Source of the DNA: an uncultured candidate division Zixibacteria bacterium
GTDB lineage: Bacteria; Zixibacteria; MSB-5A5; GN15; PGXB01
Reading direction: 5' to 3'
NCBI GenBank assembly: GCA_937925655.1
Contig: CALAMC010000019.1
Span: 1-34,763 of the forward strand
DNA length: 34,763 nt
The notes below the pieces were generated by a model. That model did no database searches, had not been told where the DNA came from, and saw nothing but the letters and a program-made list of their open reading frames with translations. Positions 1 through 8,445 of this stretch are shown in pieces (within the stretch, counting starts at the first letter, position 1; the number at the start of each line of letters is the position of its first letter). A program made the position numbers and the translations under genes.

Positions 1-665
1 CGGGTTATTACCCGTGCAAAGGCCGACATGATAATAATCGCCGAGATAATGACCAGAATCGCCAGCAAAGTGGAGGTCGTTTCGGATTTATCTATTTCTT
101 CATTGAGGGACTGCAAGGTGACGCAGATTTTAACTTCACCGATTTTTTCCATGACGGCCGCGTCTTCCGATTCGGCATAGAGCGACCCCAGATTTTCCTT
201 GGAAACCGCCATTCTTTGCGTTTCCACGGGATAAGTCATCTCGATATATTCAATATTATTGGCGGCAATAAAATGGTGGTACCGGAATCTTGCGTCACCC
301 GACGGCTTATAGGAATTGTCCTCGATAACCCGCCCATTGGCACTGAAGTTTTCCCCGATCTCGGCCAGGATCCGCCCCTCAACCGTCGCTATCGATATAT
401 AAACGATATCGTCGGCCCGCGCCACCCCGCGAATCAGGTTTCCCAGTTCCGACGAGGACTCCAGGATTACGCCGAACTCGGCATTATATGCCAGATTGGA
501 GACCATGTTTTCGCCGCGCTTGACCAGCTCATCGTGATAGATGACGCCCTGACGCTTTATAAGATAGCCCGATATCAAAAGCATGCTGGCGATCGTGACC
601 ACCGAAACCAGCAGGACGAATTTCCCGCGAAGGGCGAAACGGCTGATGGAACCAAAGAAGCTCAT
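1..665 (-). CDS. membrane sensor protein, N-terminal part (runs off the left edge)
   Basis: I translated this frame from the minus strand. The ATG at 665-663 shares ATGA with the stop of the upstream ligand-binding protein, so the two are translationally coupled. About 221 residues are visible. Residues ~13-33 form a membrane helix (KFVLLVSVVTIASMLLISGY) and ~35-195 an extracytoplasmic region with a segment (IVYISIATVEGRILAEIGE) like sensor domains of the Cache/CHASE type. A second helix lies at ~200-218 (TSTLLAILVIISAIIIMSAF), just before the edge. This topology fits a histidine kinase, diguanylate cyclase or chemoreceptor, with HAMP and output domains expected outside the window. No output domain can be seen, so the class is unresolved. 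The partner suggests that it senses a ligand carried by the periplasmic binding protein. Confidence 0.8.
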   Translation of the reverse strand, partial: MSFFGSISRFALRGKFVLLVSVVTIASMLLISGYLIKRQGVIYHDELVKRGENMVSNLAYNAEFGVILESSSELGNLIRGVARADDIVYISIATVEGRILAEIGENFSANGRVIEDNSYKPSGDARFRYHHFIAANNIEYIEMTYPVETQRMAVSKENLGSLYAESEDAAVMEKIGEVKICVTLQSLNEEIDKSETTSTLLAILVIISAIIIMSAFARVIT

Positions 666-1603
666 CGATAAACCTCCTTGGCCACCGCCATCAATTCTTC
701 CGGGATGGCGACATTGATATGCTTGGCGGTCTTTTCATTATAATGAAACCACCTGATGCGCGGAACCGCCACCGGGATATTCGAAGCCGGCTGACCCCCC
801 AGAACCCGCAGCGCGATCTCCCCGGATTGTCGTCCAATGTCTTTATAATCGAAATCGAGCGCAAACAGCGCCCCCGATTCAACCAGGTTTCGCGAAAAAC
901 CCATAAACGGTTTGCCGTTGCGAAGAGTGTTCAACAGTATGAACTTCGTCGAACGCTGCGTGAAAATTTGAGCATCGGCCACCGACCAGATGCCGTCGAC
1001 CTGGCTGTTTAGCATATCCATGGCCGCCGGTATATCCTTTTCGGATTGTACTTCTACCGCCAGCAGTTCCAAACCTTCGGCCCTGGCCAAAGCCTTCGCC
1101 GGGGGGATCAGATTTGCCGTTTCCGACGTGTACAAAACCCCGATTTTCTTGATGGTCTTTATAACCTGCTTGAAATAAGTGAATTGGACGTCGAACGGGA
1201 TATCCAGCGACGCGCCCGTGATATTCTTGCCGGGACGAGCCAGGGATTCGACAAAACCCGACGTTTCCGGGTTTAATACGGCCGAAAAGACGATCGGCCG
1301 ATCCGTGATTCTGCCGGAGATAATTTCGGTGGCCATGGAACCGACCGTGACAATCAGCGCCGGTTTGAGACTTTTGATCCGCTCAATCTGCCCCGATAAT
1401 AAGTCGGCATCACGTTCCAGCAGGAATTCGTGAAAAACGCACTTCTGGCAGCCCTGTTCTATGGTGGAAGTGATGCCTCTGACGGTTCTTTGAGTCGAAT
1501 TTAAACTGTCGGTATAGACGATGGCCAGGCCCGTGCCTTGTGCGGCCACGGTTCCGGCCAGAATAGCCACGGCCAATGCTGTTGGAAGTAATCGTCTTAT
1601 CAT
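662..1603 (-). CDS. ABC-transporter-type substrate-binding protein (ABC_sub_bind family)
   Basis: A 313-aa periplasmic protein with an N-terminal signal peptide (MIRRLLPTALAVAILAGT...AAQG). It has the bilobed layout of the ABC_sub_bind family (PF04392): an early 'AIVYTDS' strand, 'PALIVTVGSMATEI', the signature 'ARPGKNITGASLDI', then 'KKIGVLYTSET' and a C-terminal 'IPVAVPRIRWFHYNEKTA'. I chose the ATG at 1603; a TTG two codons upstream (1609) would add two residues. No Shine-Dalgarno is obvious for either. No permease or ATPase gene is adjacent. Instead the stop overlaps the start of a membrane sensor, so the likely role is delivery of a ligand to a receptor rather than uptake. Family members often bind small organic compounds or aromatic amino acids; the ligand here is unknown. 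Confidence 0.88.
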   Translation of the reverse strand: MIRRLLPTALAVAILAGTVAAQGTGLAIVYTDSLNSTQRTVRGITSTIEQGCQKCVFHEFLLERDADLLSGQIERIKSLKPALIVTVGSMATEIISGRITDRPIVFSAVLNPETSGFVESLARPGKNITGASLDIPFDVQFTYFKQVIKTIKKIGVLYTSETANLIPPAKALARAEGLELLAVEVQSEKDIPAAMDMLNSQVDGIWSVADAQIFTQRSTKFILLNTLRNGKPFMGFSRNLVESGALFALDFDYKDIGRQSGEIALRVLGGQPASNIPVAVPRIRWFHYNEKTAKHINVAIPEELMAVAKEVYR

Positions 1604-1628
1604 AAACAAAGTAGTTAATATCTATCGG

Positions 1629-1650
1629 AAAGCATGCCGCGGCACGCTTT
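1629..1650. promoter_or_regulatory. 22-bp near-perfect palindrome, candidate operator
   Basis: The sequence AAAGCATGCCGCGGCACGCTTT is its own reverse complement except for one pair (A1634/C1645). It has no loop, so it suits a dimeric DNA-binding protein better than an RNA hairpin, and no T-tract follows. It sits 26 bases upstream of the binding-protein ATG (1603), in or just downstream of the expected promoter. The regulator is not identifiable. Confidence 0.4.
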
Positions 1651-1917
1651 AAACACCGCCCAAGCCATATCTTTATGCAAAGCGAGTTACCATATTTATA
1701 TCGGGCGATGACGGCGAAACTTGATCGCCCCAACCGCCTATAATCGACCTTTCTGTCAAATTTTTTGGCATTGAACCCCGTCCTGCATCGGCAACGTCGG
1801 GTTAAGATTCTCTCGGAAGCGTCGATAAATGAAAGGTGGCGAAATATGTCACTGGGTTTTTGTTATGATCGAACTTTGCGGATTACAAAATAGAATAAAA
1901 ATATCTAACGATTGTAC

Positions 1918-1922
1918 GGAGG
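1918..1922 (+). promoter_or_regulatory. Shine-Dalgarno that selects a TTG start
   Basis: GGAGG lies 6 bases before TTG at 1929. The ATG at 1924 runs into a stop after one further codon, and no other ATG in the correct frame precedes the signal peptide. TTG is therefore the probable initiation codon of the TonB-dependent receptor. Confidence 0.7.
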
Positions 1923-1928
1923 TATGAT

Positions 1929-4610
1929 TTGACTACTTTAAAGAAAGCAATAGTTGTACTTCCCGTCCTCATCCTGTCATGCATGATTATTTTGCCTCCG
2001 CTGGTACGGGCAAGTACTACCGGCAAGATCGCCGGCATTGTCGAAGACGGCAAAACCGGGGATCCCATTCCGGGTGCCACCGTCCGTGTCGAGGGCACCG
2101 ATTTTGTCACGCAGACCGATACCGACGGTGAGTACTTCTTTTTGAACCTGCCCGCCGGGACATACGACCTGTCGGTCACCATGATGGGTTTCGGCGAAGT
2201 GGAAAAACAGGACATCCGCGTCCTGCTCGACCTGACGACTCCGGTCGATTTTGAAATCCAACAGGTCGATATTCCCCTTAAACGGCAGATTAAAGTCTAT
2301 GCCGAACGCGACCCCATCCAGCGCGACCTGACGGCGTCGCGGTCCATCGTCACCAGCGACCGTATGGCCGAAATCCCCAACTCGGTCACCGTCCAGGCCA
2401 TCCTGACCAATATGGCGGGCACCGTTGTCGACCGGGATAACGGCTTTCACGTTCGCGGCGGTCGCGACGGTCAGGTAACCTATTTGTACGAGGGATTTTC
2501 GGTCCAGGATCCCTTCTTTGATATGATGGGCATCAGGATCATGCCCGACGCCCTCGAAGAACTGAACCTGACCTCCGGCGGCTTCACCGCCGAGTACGGC
2601 GAGGCCATGTCCGGCGTTGTCAACGCCGTGACCAAGGAAGGGAATCGCGACTATCACGGGAAAATAAAAATGTACGACGGCTACAGCCGTCCCTGGGACG
2701 TCAATACCGGTTCTTTCGGCGACCTGTCCCGGACCAATAATAATACCGTCAGCTACTCCCTGTCCGGCCCGGTTCCCCTCGTTACCAGCCGGCGCGCAAC
2801 CTTCTTTGTGGCCAGCGAATGGCTCCGCGATGACACCTATCTGCCTCATAATAAAGGTGAAAGCTGGACCCATACGGCCAAACTGAACTGGCAGCCGACC
2901 CCGAACCTGAAACTGACCGGTATCGGCAGTTTGTATAACCTCGAAGACCAGGTCTATTACCATCGCGACGTCAACGATAAATCTTATGATTTCAACCTCG
3001 ACGGCCTCGGTCTGACCAAGCGGGAAGCCAACCTGTGGGGCCTCAAGGGCAATTATAACCTTAGCTCCAAAACCATCCTGTCGTTTGCCTTCAACCACTT
3101 TTATACGGAAACGAAAACGGCTCCGGAGAGCCTCTTTGACACCTACTGGGATCAGTGGCCCGGTTACTCGGTCAACGAATCCGGCGTCTATAACGGAACC
3201 ATCGACGACGACAACTATCTGGCTTCCGAAGATTATTACTGGATCGGCTACACGTCCGGCGACGATTTCGACCCGACCTTCGTTCGCCGCGTCGCCAAGT
3301 ACAACGGTTTTTCGAGTACCGTCACGTCGCAGGTGAACAAGAACAATCAGGTCAGATTCGGCGGCGAACTGCGCGACTACAACATCGACTGGGACGCCAA
3401 GCAGTTCTACAACGACCAGCCCTATGGCGAAAAATACTACCAGTCGCCGGTTGTGGCTGTGCTCTATTTGCAGGATAAAATGGAAACCCGTGATTTTGTC
3501 ATCAACATGGGACTGCGCTGGGATTATTTCGACAGCGAGGTCGAATACTGGAATAACGTCAAGTACAAGGATTTCAAAGTGAAATCGACCTCCAAGTCCT
3601 ATTTGTCGCCGCGGTTGGGCGTGTCCCATCCGATTTCCGAAAACGCCATGATTCGCTTCAATTACGGTTATTATTACCAGTCGCCCACTTATCAGTACAT
3701 GTACACCAACCTCCAGGCCGACGAGTATCAGGGATTGCCCATTTTCGGATATCCTGACCTCGAAAATGAACGAACCATCAGCTATGAACTCGGCCTCAAT
3801 CAGATGATTAACGAAGATTATCGTCTCGACGTGACCGCCTATTATAAGGATATCGATAACCTGATATCGGCGCGGCCGGTGTACAAAGAGGATGGGACAC
3901 TGGAACTTTCGCCGAGCCTTTATCCCATCGCTTTGTACAGCAACGACGACTACGGCTCGGTCCAGGGACTCGACATTACCCTCGAAAGAATCGCCAAAGG
4001 CAACTTCTCCGGGTCTTTTATCTACAGCTATATGATCGCCCGGGGCAACGCCTCCCATTCACTGGAAGCGTACTATTCATTTATCGTGGACACCAGTACC
4101 GCCCTGCCCGTGCAGGAATATCCTCTCGACTTCGACCAGCGCCACACCGCCACCCTGAATTTGTCCTATCGTGTTCCGCGGGAATGGAAAGGTCGCCTGC
4201 TGGGCATGAATATCCCCGGCGCCTGGGGACTTAATTTGCTCGGCCGCTATGGTTCCGGAATGCCGTACAACGTCCTCGATGAAAGCGGCCGCCAGGTTGG
4301 CGTTAACGAAGGCCGCCTCCCGGCCAACTACGTTGTCGACATGCGCTTTTATAAAAATCTCTTCGTCCCGCGTACCGACACCTACTTCTCTTTCTTCGTC
4401 GAGGTCGACAATCTGTTCGACCGCCGTAATGTCATCGATGTTTACGGCAATACCGGTCGGGCCGACGTTGACCGCAATTTGAGTACCGTGACCGGAACGA
4501 CACCCGAAGAAACCGCAGAAAAACGCGCCCTGTACGCGCTGTTTGCCAAAGACCCGACCCACTACTCCAAACCACGCACCATCCGTCTGGGTCTTGAATA
4601 CAATTTTTAA
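1929..4610 (+). CDS. TonB-dependent receptor with carboxypeptidase-regulatory-like N-terminal domain
   Basis: An 893-aa outer-membrane protein. Signal peptide at ~1-29. Residues ~30-112 form a carboxypeptidase-regulatory-like beta-sandwich (GKIAGIVEDGKTGDPIPGAT...GEYFFLNLPAGTYDL), the extension typical of SusC/OAR-type receptors in the FCB group. The plug at ~128-240 contains FHVRGGRDGQVTYLYEGF and FTAEYGEAMSGVVNAVTKEG. The rest is a barrel rich in aromatic alternating strands, ending in a terminal Phe (LGLEYNF) as expected for BAM-inserted barrels. Translation starts at TTG (see the site at 1918). The substrate cannot be deduced: no SusD-like partner is present. It is followed after 10 bases by a T9SS cargo gene and then a PorV-like gene, forming an operon. 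Confidence 0.93.
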   Translation: MTTLKKAIVVLPVLILSCMIILPPLVRASTTGKIAGIVEDGKTGDPIPGATVRVEGTDFVTQTDTDGEYFFLNLPAGTYDLSVTMMGFGEVEKQDIRVLLDLTTPVDFEIQQVDIPLKRQIKVYAERDPIQRDLTASRSIVTSDRMAEIPNSVTVQAILTNMAGTVVDRDNGFHVRGGRDGQVTYLYEGFSVQDPFFDMMGIRIMPDALEELNLTSGGFTAEYGEAMSGVVNAVTKEGNRDYHGKIKMYDGYSRPWDVNTGSFGDLSRTNNNTVSYSLSGPVPLVTSRRATFFVASEWLRDDTYLPHNKGESWTHTAKLNWQPTPNLKLTGIGSLYNLEDQVYYHRDVNDKSYDFNLDGLGLTKREANLWGLKGNYNLSSKTILSFAFNHFYTETKTAPESLFDTYWDQWPGYSVNESGVYNGTIDDDNYLASEDYYWIGYTSGDDFDPTFVRRVAKYNGFSSTVTSQVNKNNQVRFGGELRDYNIDWDAKQFYNDQPYGEKYYQSPVVAVLYLQDKMETRDFVINMGLRWDYFDSEVEYWNNVKYKDFKVKSTSKSYLSPRLGVSHPISENAMIRFNYGYYYQSPTYQYMYTNLQADEYQGLPIFGYPDLENERTISYELGLNQMINEDYRLDVTAYYKDIDNLISARPVYKEDGTLELSPSLYPIALYSNDDYGSVQGLDITLERIAKGNFSGSFIYSYMIARGNASHSLEAYYSFIVDTSTALPVQEYPLDFDQRHTATLNLSYRVPREWKGRLLGMNIPGAWGLNLLGRYGSGMPYNVLDESGRQVGVNEGRLPANYVVDMRFYKNLFVPRTDTYFSFFVEVDNLFDRRNVIDVYGNTGRADVDRNLSTVTGTTPEETAEKRALYALFAKDPTHYSKPRTIRLGLEYNF

Positions 4611-4620
4611 GAGGTTGATT

Positions 4621-7302
4621 ATGAAGGACAAAATGAAAAATATACGCTGGTTCGGGTGGATATTTTTCCTGCTCGTGGCGCTCGGCGCTTCACCGGCCAT
4701 GGCTAAATCCATGGGCTCGGAGACGCCCCCTCTGGCCCTCTGGGACCAGATCGTCCACAACAAGGGAAATATCGCCGTTACCGTCGATAATTTCGGACTC
4801 ATCGGCGGTTACTGGGGTATCGCCGGCCGACCCTCCGGCGAATGGCCGCGCAACAGCGGTCACGAATATATCGGCGAAATCAAATTCTGGATGGGCGCCG
4901 TAACACCATCGTCTGATACCGTGGTCGCCGACACCGATGATGATTTCCGGCCCATACCCTCTCTGGTTTCAGGCGACGAAACCTACGGCATTCGTCTTTC
5001 GACCGATACCACTACCTATGATTTTAATATCGCCGATACCGTCGGCCTGGGCATCGGCAATCCGGCCTATGGCTGGCGCGTCTGGGATCCGGACAGCCTC
5101 GCCTGGGTCTATAACCGGAATTATTCGACGCAGTACGAAGATTTCCTGCCCGGCGGACCGACCTCATTGCAGCAATCCTTTTACCGCTTCGACGACGGTC
5201 TGAACCCGGATGGCCTTGGCATTCAGGTTTCTCAAACCATGTACCAGTGGAATTATTGCTACAATGAAGATTTGATGTTCTGCGTCCTGGAAATCACCAA
5301 CGCCTCCGACGTCGATTATCCCAATTTCGCCTTTGCGCTGTATTGCGATTTCGATATCGGCGGCCCCGACGGTTCCGGTGAAAACGGCCGCCTCGGTGAC
5401 CTGGTCGCCTTCGACCAGGCCGAAAACCTCGCCTGGACGTACGATCAAGACGGCTACGATCCGGGCTGGGGACCCACCGTAACCACCGGTATCATGGGCA
5501 CCAAATACCTGGAAACCCCCGACGGCATCGGCATGACCGCTTTCCGCACCGGACAGTGGGAGCAGGTTTATCAGGCCTCCGACCCGGACAAATTCGAATT
5601 GATCGATTCGGATCAGTTCGATGAATCTCTGCCGCCGACCGACCAGTACTATCTGCAGTGCACCCGCGGCATCGATTTGACCGCCGGCAAGACGGTTCGT
5701 GTCGTCTTTGCCCTGATCGCGGGAGCCGATGAAACCGAATTCCGCGAAAATGCCGCAATGGCCCAGACCCTCTACGATAACTATTTCGTCGGGCCGCAAC
5801 CTCCGGCCACGCCGGTCCTGTCGGCCCAGGCCGGGGACGGCAAAGTCTATTTGAGCTGGACGGACACTTCCGAAGTCAGCATCGATCCCCTGTCAGGAGA
5901 CGCCGACTTCCGCGGCTATAAATTGTACCGCTCGGAAAACCGCGGCTATACCTGGGGCCGGCGTAACGAAACCCAAATATACGCCTGCCTCGGCTTTGAC
6001 TATTACCCGGTGGCCGCCTATGGTGTCGAGGCCGCAGGCAACCCCATTTCACATTCGTTTATCGATACTACCGTCACCAACGGCACCGAATACTGGTACT
6101 GCCTCGTGGCCTTCGACAGCGGCGACAGCACCGTGCCGATCGGCCCCCTGCAAAACGGCTTCGGCTCTCCCAATACCGATCGGAACGTCGTCAAAGTTAT
6201 TCCCCGAAGCGACCCGGCCGGATTTTACGACGCCTACTCCACGGTGACGCATACCTATAACGGAAACGGCGTCCCGTCCGAAGGCGCCGTCTATCCCATC
6301 CGCTTCAGTGAATCCCTCGTGCAGGGCGATGAGTATCAGGTCTTCTTCACCGAGGACGATTACCAGACCTACTGGCATCTGCTGGATGTCACCAACAACG
6401 ATACCGTCCTGGTCGACCAAACTCTGCAATCACCGACGGTCGATCCGGGTCAATTCCCCATCGGCGACGGCATCCGCGTCGTCGTCCGCGACAACGCCGA
6501 CCGTTTCCCGCCCGCCATGGGCCAGACGGGCTTCGGCGTCCCCGGCGATACGACCATTGCCATGTATGATTTCCTCGGCGACCTGGAATACGTCTTTGGT
6601 CTGCCGCTGGGCGGCAATAAACATTTCCGCAGTACGTACGAATTACGGTTCACCGAAACCGGCCAGACCGGATTTCTGATTTTCGACCACGGTTCTCCGA
6701 TACCTCTTCCTTTCGAAGTCTGGAATACGACTTTCAACCAGCAGGTCAACGCCGAAATCTATGACTGGGATTTCGACCTCGAATGGAATCCGGAAGTCGG
6801 GGATTACATTTCCATCGTCAATACCCCGTACGACGGCGACTCCCATCCGGAAGCCTTTCCCTGGAATCACGTCTGGTTCTTCGCCCTCGACCCGTACAAC
6901 ACCGACTATAACGACGGCGACGTCTATACCATCGAGGGCGCCCGTCTGAACGGCGCCGACGACGTCTTCACCTTCCGCGTTGACGGTGTCGATCCGGCCG
7001 CGGCCGGCAATGAAATGGATCGCATCAAGGTTTATCCCGATCCCTACCTCGGTCACATGTACCAGGAATACAGCCAATACGAACGGAAACTCAATTTCAT
7101 AAATCTTCCCGATGAATGCACCCTTCGGATTTATACCCTGGCCGGAGACCTGGTCAAGACCGCCAACCATTATAATTCCGGCGGCACCTATACCTGGAAT
7201 ATGCTTTCCGACGCCGGTCTGTCGATTGCGTCGGGAATTTATCTGTATCACGTAGAATCGAAATATGGCGACCGCACCGGGCGGTTTGCCGTCATAAAGT
7301 AG
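4621..7302 (+). CDS. large exported protein with fibronectin type III and C-terminal T9SS sorting domains
   Basis: 893 aa from ATG 4621, preceded by AAGAGG at 4609-4614; the frame is open further upstream, but that overlaps the receptor gene and lacks a signal peptide. Signal peptide at ~1-30 (WIFFLLVALGASPAMA). Residues ~30-390 are an unrecognised beta-rich region with many Asp, Gly and aromatic residues. A fibronectin-III-like domain spans ~394-510 (GKVYLSWTDTSE...YKLYRSENRGYTW...YWYCLVAFDSGD). The last ~95 residues are an FlgD-Ig/T9SS type A sorting domain (IKVYPDPYLG, LRIYTLAGDLVKT, SGIYLYHVESKYGDRTGRFA). The gene sits between a TonB receptor and a PorV-family protein, so it is probably secreted through T9SS and kept at the surface. 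I do not recognise a catalytic domain. Confidence 0.88.
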   Translation: MKDKMKNIRWFGWIFFLLVALGASPAMAKSMGSETPPLALWDQIVHNKGNIAVTVDNFGLIGGYWGIAGRPSGEWPRNSGHEYIGEIKFWMGAVTPSSDTVVADTDDDFRPIPSLVSGDETYGIRLSTDTTTYDFNIADTVGLGIGNPAYGWRVWDPDSLAWVYNRNYSTQYEDFLPGGPTSLQQSFYRFDDGLNPDGLGIQVSQTMYQWNYCYNEDLMFCVLEITNASDVDYPNFAFALYCDFDIGGPDGSGENGRLGDLVAFDQAENLAWTYDQDGYDPGWGPTVTTGIMGTKYLETPDGIGMTAFRTGQWEQVYQASDPDKFELIDSDQFDESLPPTDQYYLQCTRGIDLTAGKTVRVVFALIAGADETEFRENAAMAQTLYDNYFVGPQPPATPVLSAQAGDGKVYLSWTDTSEVSIDPLSGDADFRGYKLYRSENRGYTWGRRNETQIYACLGFDYYPVAAYGVEAAGNPISHSFIDTTVTNGTEYWYCLVAFDSGDSTVPIGPLQNGFGSPNTDRNVVKVIPRSDPAGFYDAYSTVTHTYNGNGVPSEGAVYPIRFSESLVQGDEYQVFFTEDDYQTYWHLLDVTNNDTVLVDQTLQSPTVDPGQFPIGDGIRVVVRDNADRFPPAMGQTGFGVPGDTTIAMYDFLGDLEYVFGLPLGGNKHFRSTYELRFTETGQTGFLIFDHGSPIPLPFEVWNTTFNQQVNAEIYDWDFDLEWNPEVGDYISIVNTPYDGDSHPEAFPWNHVWFFALDPYNTDYNDGDVYTIEGARLNGADDVFTFRVDGVDPAAAGNEMDRIKVYPDPYLGHMYQEYSQYERKLNFINLPDECTLRIYTLAGDLVKTANHYNSGGTYTWNMLSDAGLSIASGIYLYHVESKYGDRTGRFAVIK

Positions 7303-7312
7303 GAGAAACGCC

Positions 7313-8326
7313 ATGATTAAGAAAATATTAGCGCTTTCGCTGATGGCCCTTCTCTGCGGGACGGCTGTCGCCGGTGAGTTCTCCAAGGTCGGCACTTCCG
7401 GCGCCCAGTTCCTGAAAATCGGCGTCGGCTCCAGATACAACGCCATGGGTGAAGCCGCGGCCCCGACCGCGACCGACATCTATGCCATGTACTGGAACCC
7501 GGCCGGCCTGTCGCAGATTGGCGGCAAGGAAGTGGCCTTTGCCCATGTCAGCTATATTACCGATATCAGCCTCAACTATGTGGCTTATGCCCAGAACTTC
7601 GAGGATATCGGCACCTTCGGCGTCTCGGCCACCATTCTGTCGATGGGCGAACAGGAAATCACGGGCGTCGATCAGGACCAGCAGAACGGCACCGGCCAGT
7701 TTTACAGCGCCTCGTCCTATGCTTTTCAGGTCAGTTTCGCCCGTTACCTGACCACCCAGTTCGCCTTCGGCGCCAGCGTTAAGTATGTCGGAGAGGAAAT
7801 CTATCGCGAAAAATCCGCCGGGATAGCCTTCGATTTCGGAACCATGCTCCACACCGGCTGGAGAACGCTCCGGATCGGTATGAATATCTCCAACATGGGT
7901 CCCGAATTGAAATTCGACGGCCCCGATTTGGATGTCGCCTATGACCCCGATCAGAATCAGAATCCCAACAATGACAATTTCAACAGCCGTTTGAAGGTGG
8001 AGGGCTACAGCCTGCCGCTGACCTTCCGCGTTGGCCTGGCCTATGACGTGCAGTTCGGGCCGGAGTCCAATCTGCTTCTGGCCGCGGAAGCCAAACACCC
8101 CAACGACCATGAACAGCAGGGGGCCCTCGGCGCCGAATATAGCTGGGATGAGAAATATTTCCTCCGCTCCGGCTATAAATTCAACTACGACGAGGAAGCC
8201 TTCAGCTTCGGCGGTGGCCTTAAAACCGGGTTGACCGAAAACACTCGCCTGACGCTGGATTATGCCTGGGTCGATTTCGGGCGTCTGGAGTCAGTTCATA
8301 AATTCTCCGCCAGCGTGAGTTTCTGA
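7313..8326 (+). CDS. PorV/PorQ-family outer-membrane protein
   Basis: 337 aa with a signal peptide (KKILALSLMALLCGTAVAGE) and the family N-terminal signature after cleavage (GAQFLKIGVGSRYNAMGEAA, then MYWNPAGLSQIGG). The remainder is a barrel of alternating strands ending in FSASVSF. PorV (LptO) is a T9SS component that receives cargo C-terminal domains at the outer membrane and passes them to the attachment machinery; PorQ is a paralogue. A Shine-Dalgarno AGGAG at 7301-7305 overlaps the preceding stop, so it is translated from the same mRNA as the T9SS cargo upstream. This suggests a dedicated pair. A general FadL-like porin role is the alternative. Confidence 0.88.
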   Translation: MIKKILALSLMALLCGTAVAGEFSKVGTSGAQFLKIGVGSRYNAMGEAAAPTATDIYAMYWNPAGLSQIGGKEVAFAHVSYITDISLNYVAYAQNFEDIGTFGVSATILSMGEQEITGVDQDQQNGTGQFYSASSYAFQVSFARYLTTQFAFGASVKYVGEEIYREKSAGIAFDFGTMLHTGWRTLRIGMNISNMGPELKFDGPDLDVAYDPDQNQNPNNDNFNSRLKVEGYSLPLTFRVGLAYDVQFGPESNLLLAAEAKHPNDHEQQGALGAEYSWDEKYFLRSGYKFNYDEEAFSFGGGLKTGLTENTRLTLDYAWVDFGRLESVHKFSASVSF

Positions 8327-8346
8327 TATTGTTCGTGAAGTCGATC

Positions 8347-8376
8347 AAAACCCCGACCACCCGTCGGGGTTTTTTT
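8347..8376 (+). terminator. intrinsic terminator of the TonB/T9SS operon
   Basis: Stem AAAACCCCGAC / GTCGGGGTTTT with a 5-base loop, followed by a run of T. It lies 21 bases after the PorV-like stop codon and ends the three-gene unit beginning near 1929. Confidence 0.9.
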
Positions 8377-8386
8377 CGTACATTTT

Positions 8387-8415
8387 TTGGCTTTTGGCGT
8401 AAAATGATTTATATT
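8387..8415 (+). promoter_or_regulatory. candidate sigma-70-type promoter for the 8446 gene
   Basis: TTGGCT (8387-8392), 17-base spacer, TATATT (8410-8415), placed between the terminator at 8347-8376 and the ATG at 8446. The -10 matches 5 of 6 and the -35 matches 4 of 6. The position right after a terminator makes an independent promoter expected here. Confidence 0.5.
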
Positions 8416-8445
8416 ACACTATTCGATCACTTTACGGGAGCAGTT

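Larger units (their letters stand above)
1604..1928. other. intergenic region between divergent units
   Basis: About 325 bases separate the minus-strand binding-protein operon from the plus-strand TonB operon. The only structures I can support are a 22-bp near-palindrome at 1629-1650 and the ribosome binding site at 1918-1922. Both divergent promoters must lie here, but I find no convincing -35/-10 pair. The stretch 1870-1910 is very AT-rich and is the likeliest place for the plus-strand promoter. Short open frames here show no family resemblance. Confidence 0.5.

Noticed and set aside
1977..4058. 693-codon open frame antisense to the TonB receptor
   Set aside because: It lies wholly opposite a gene with clear domains; its long openness comes from the codon bias of the sense strand, and the translation has no signal peptide or family motif.
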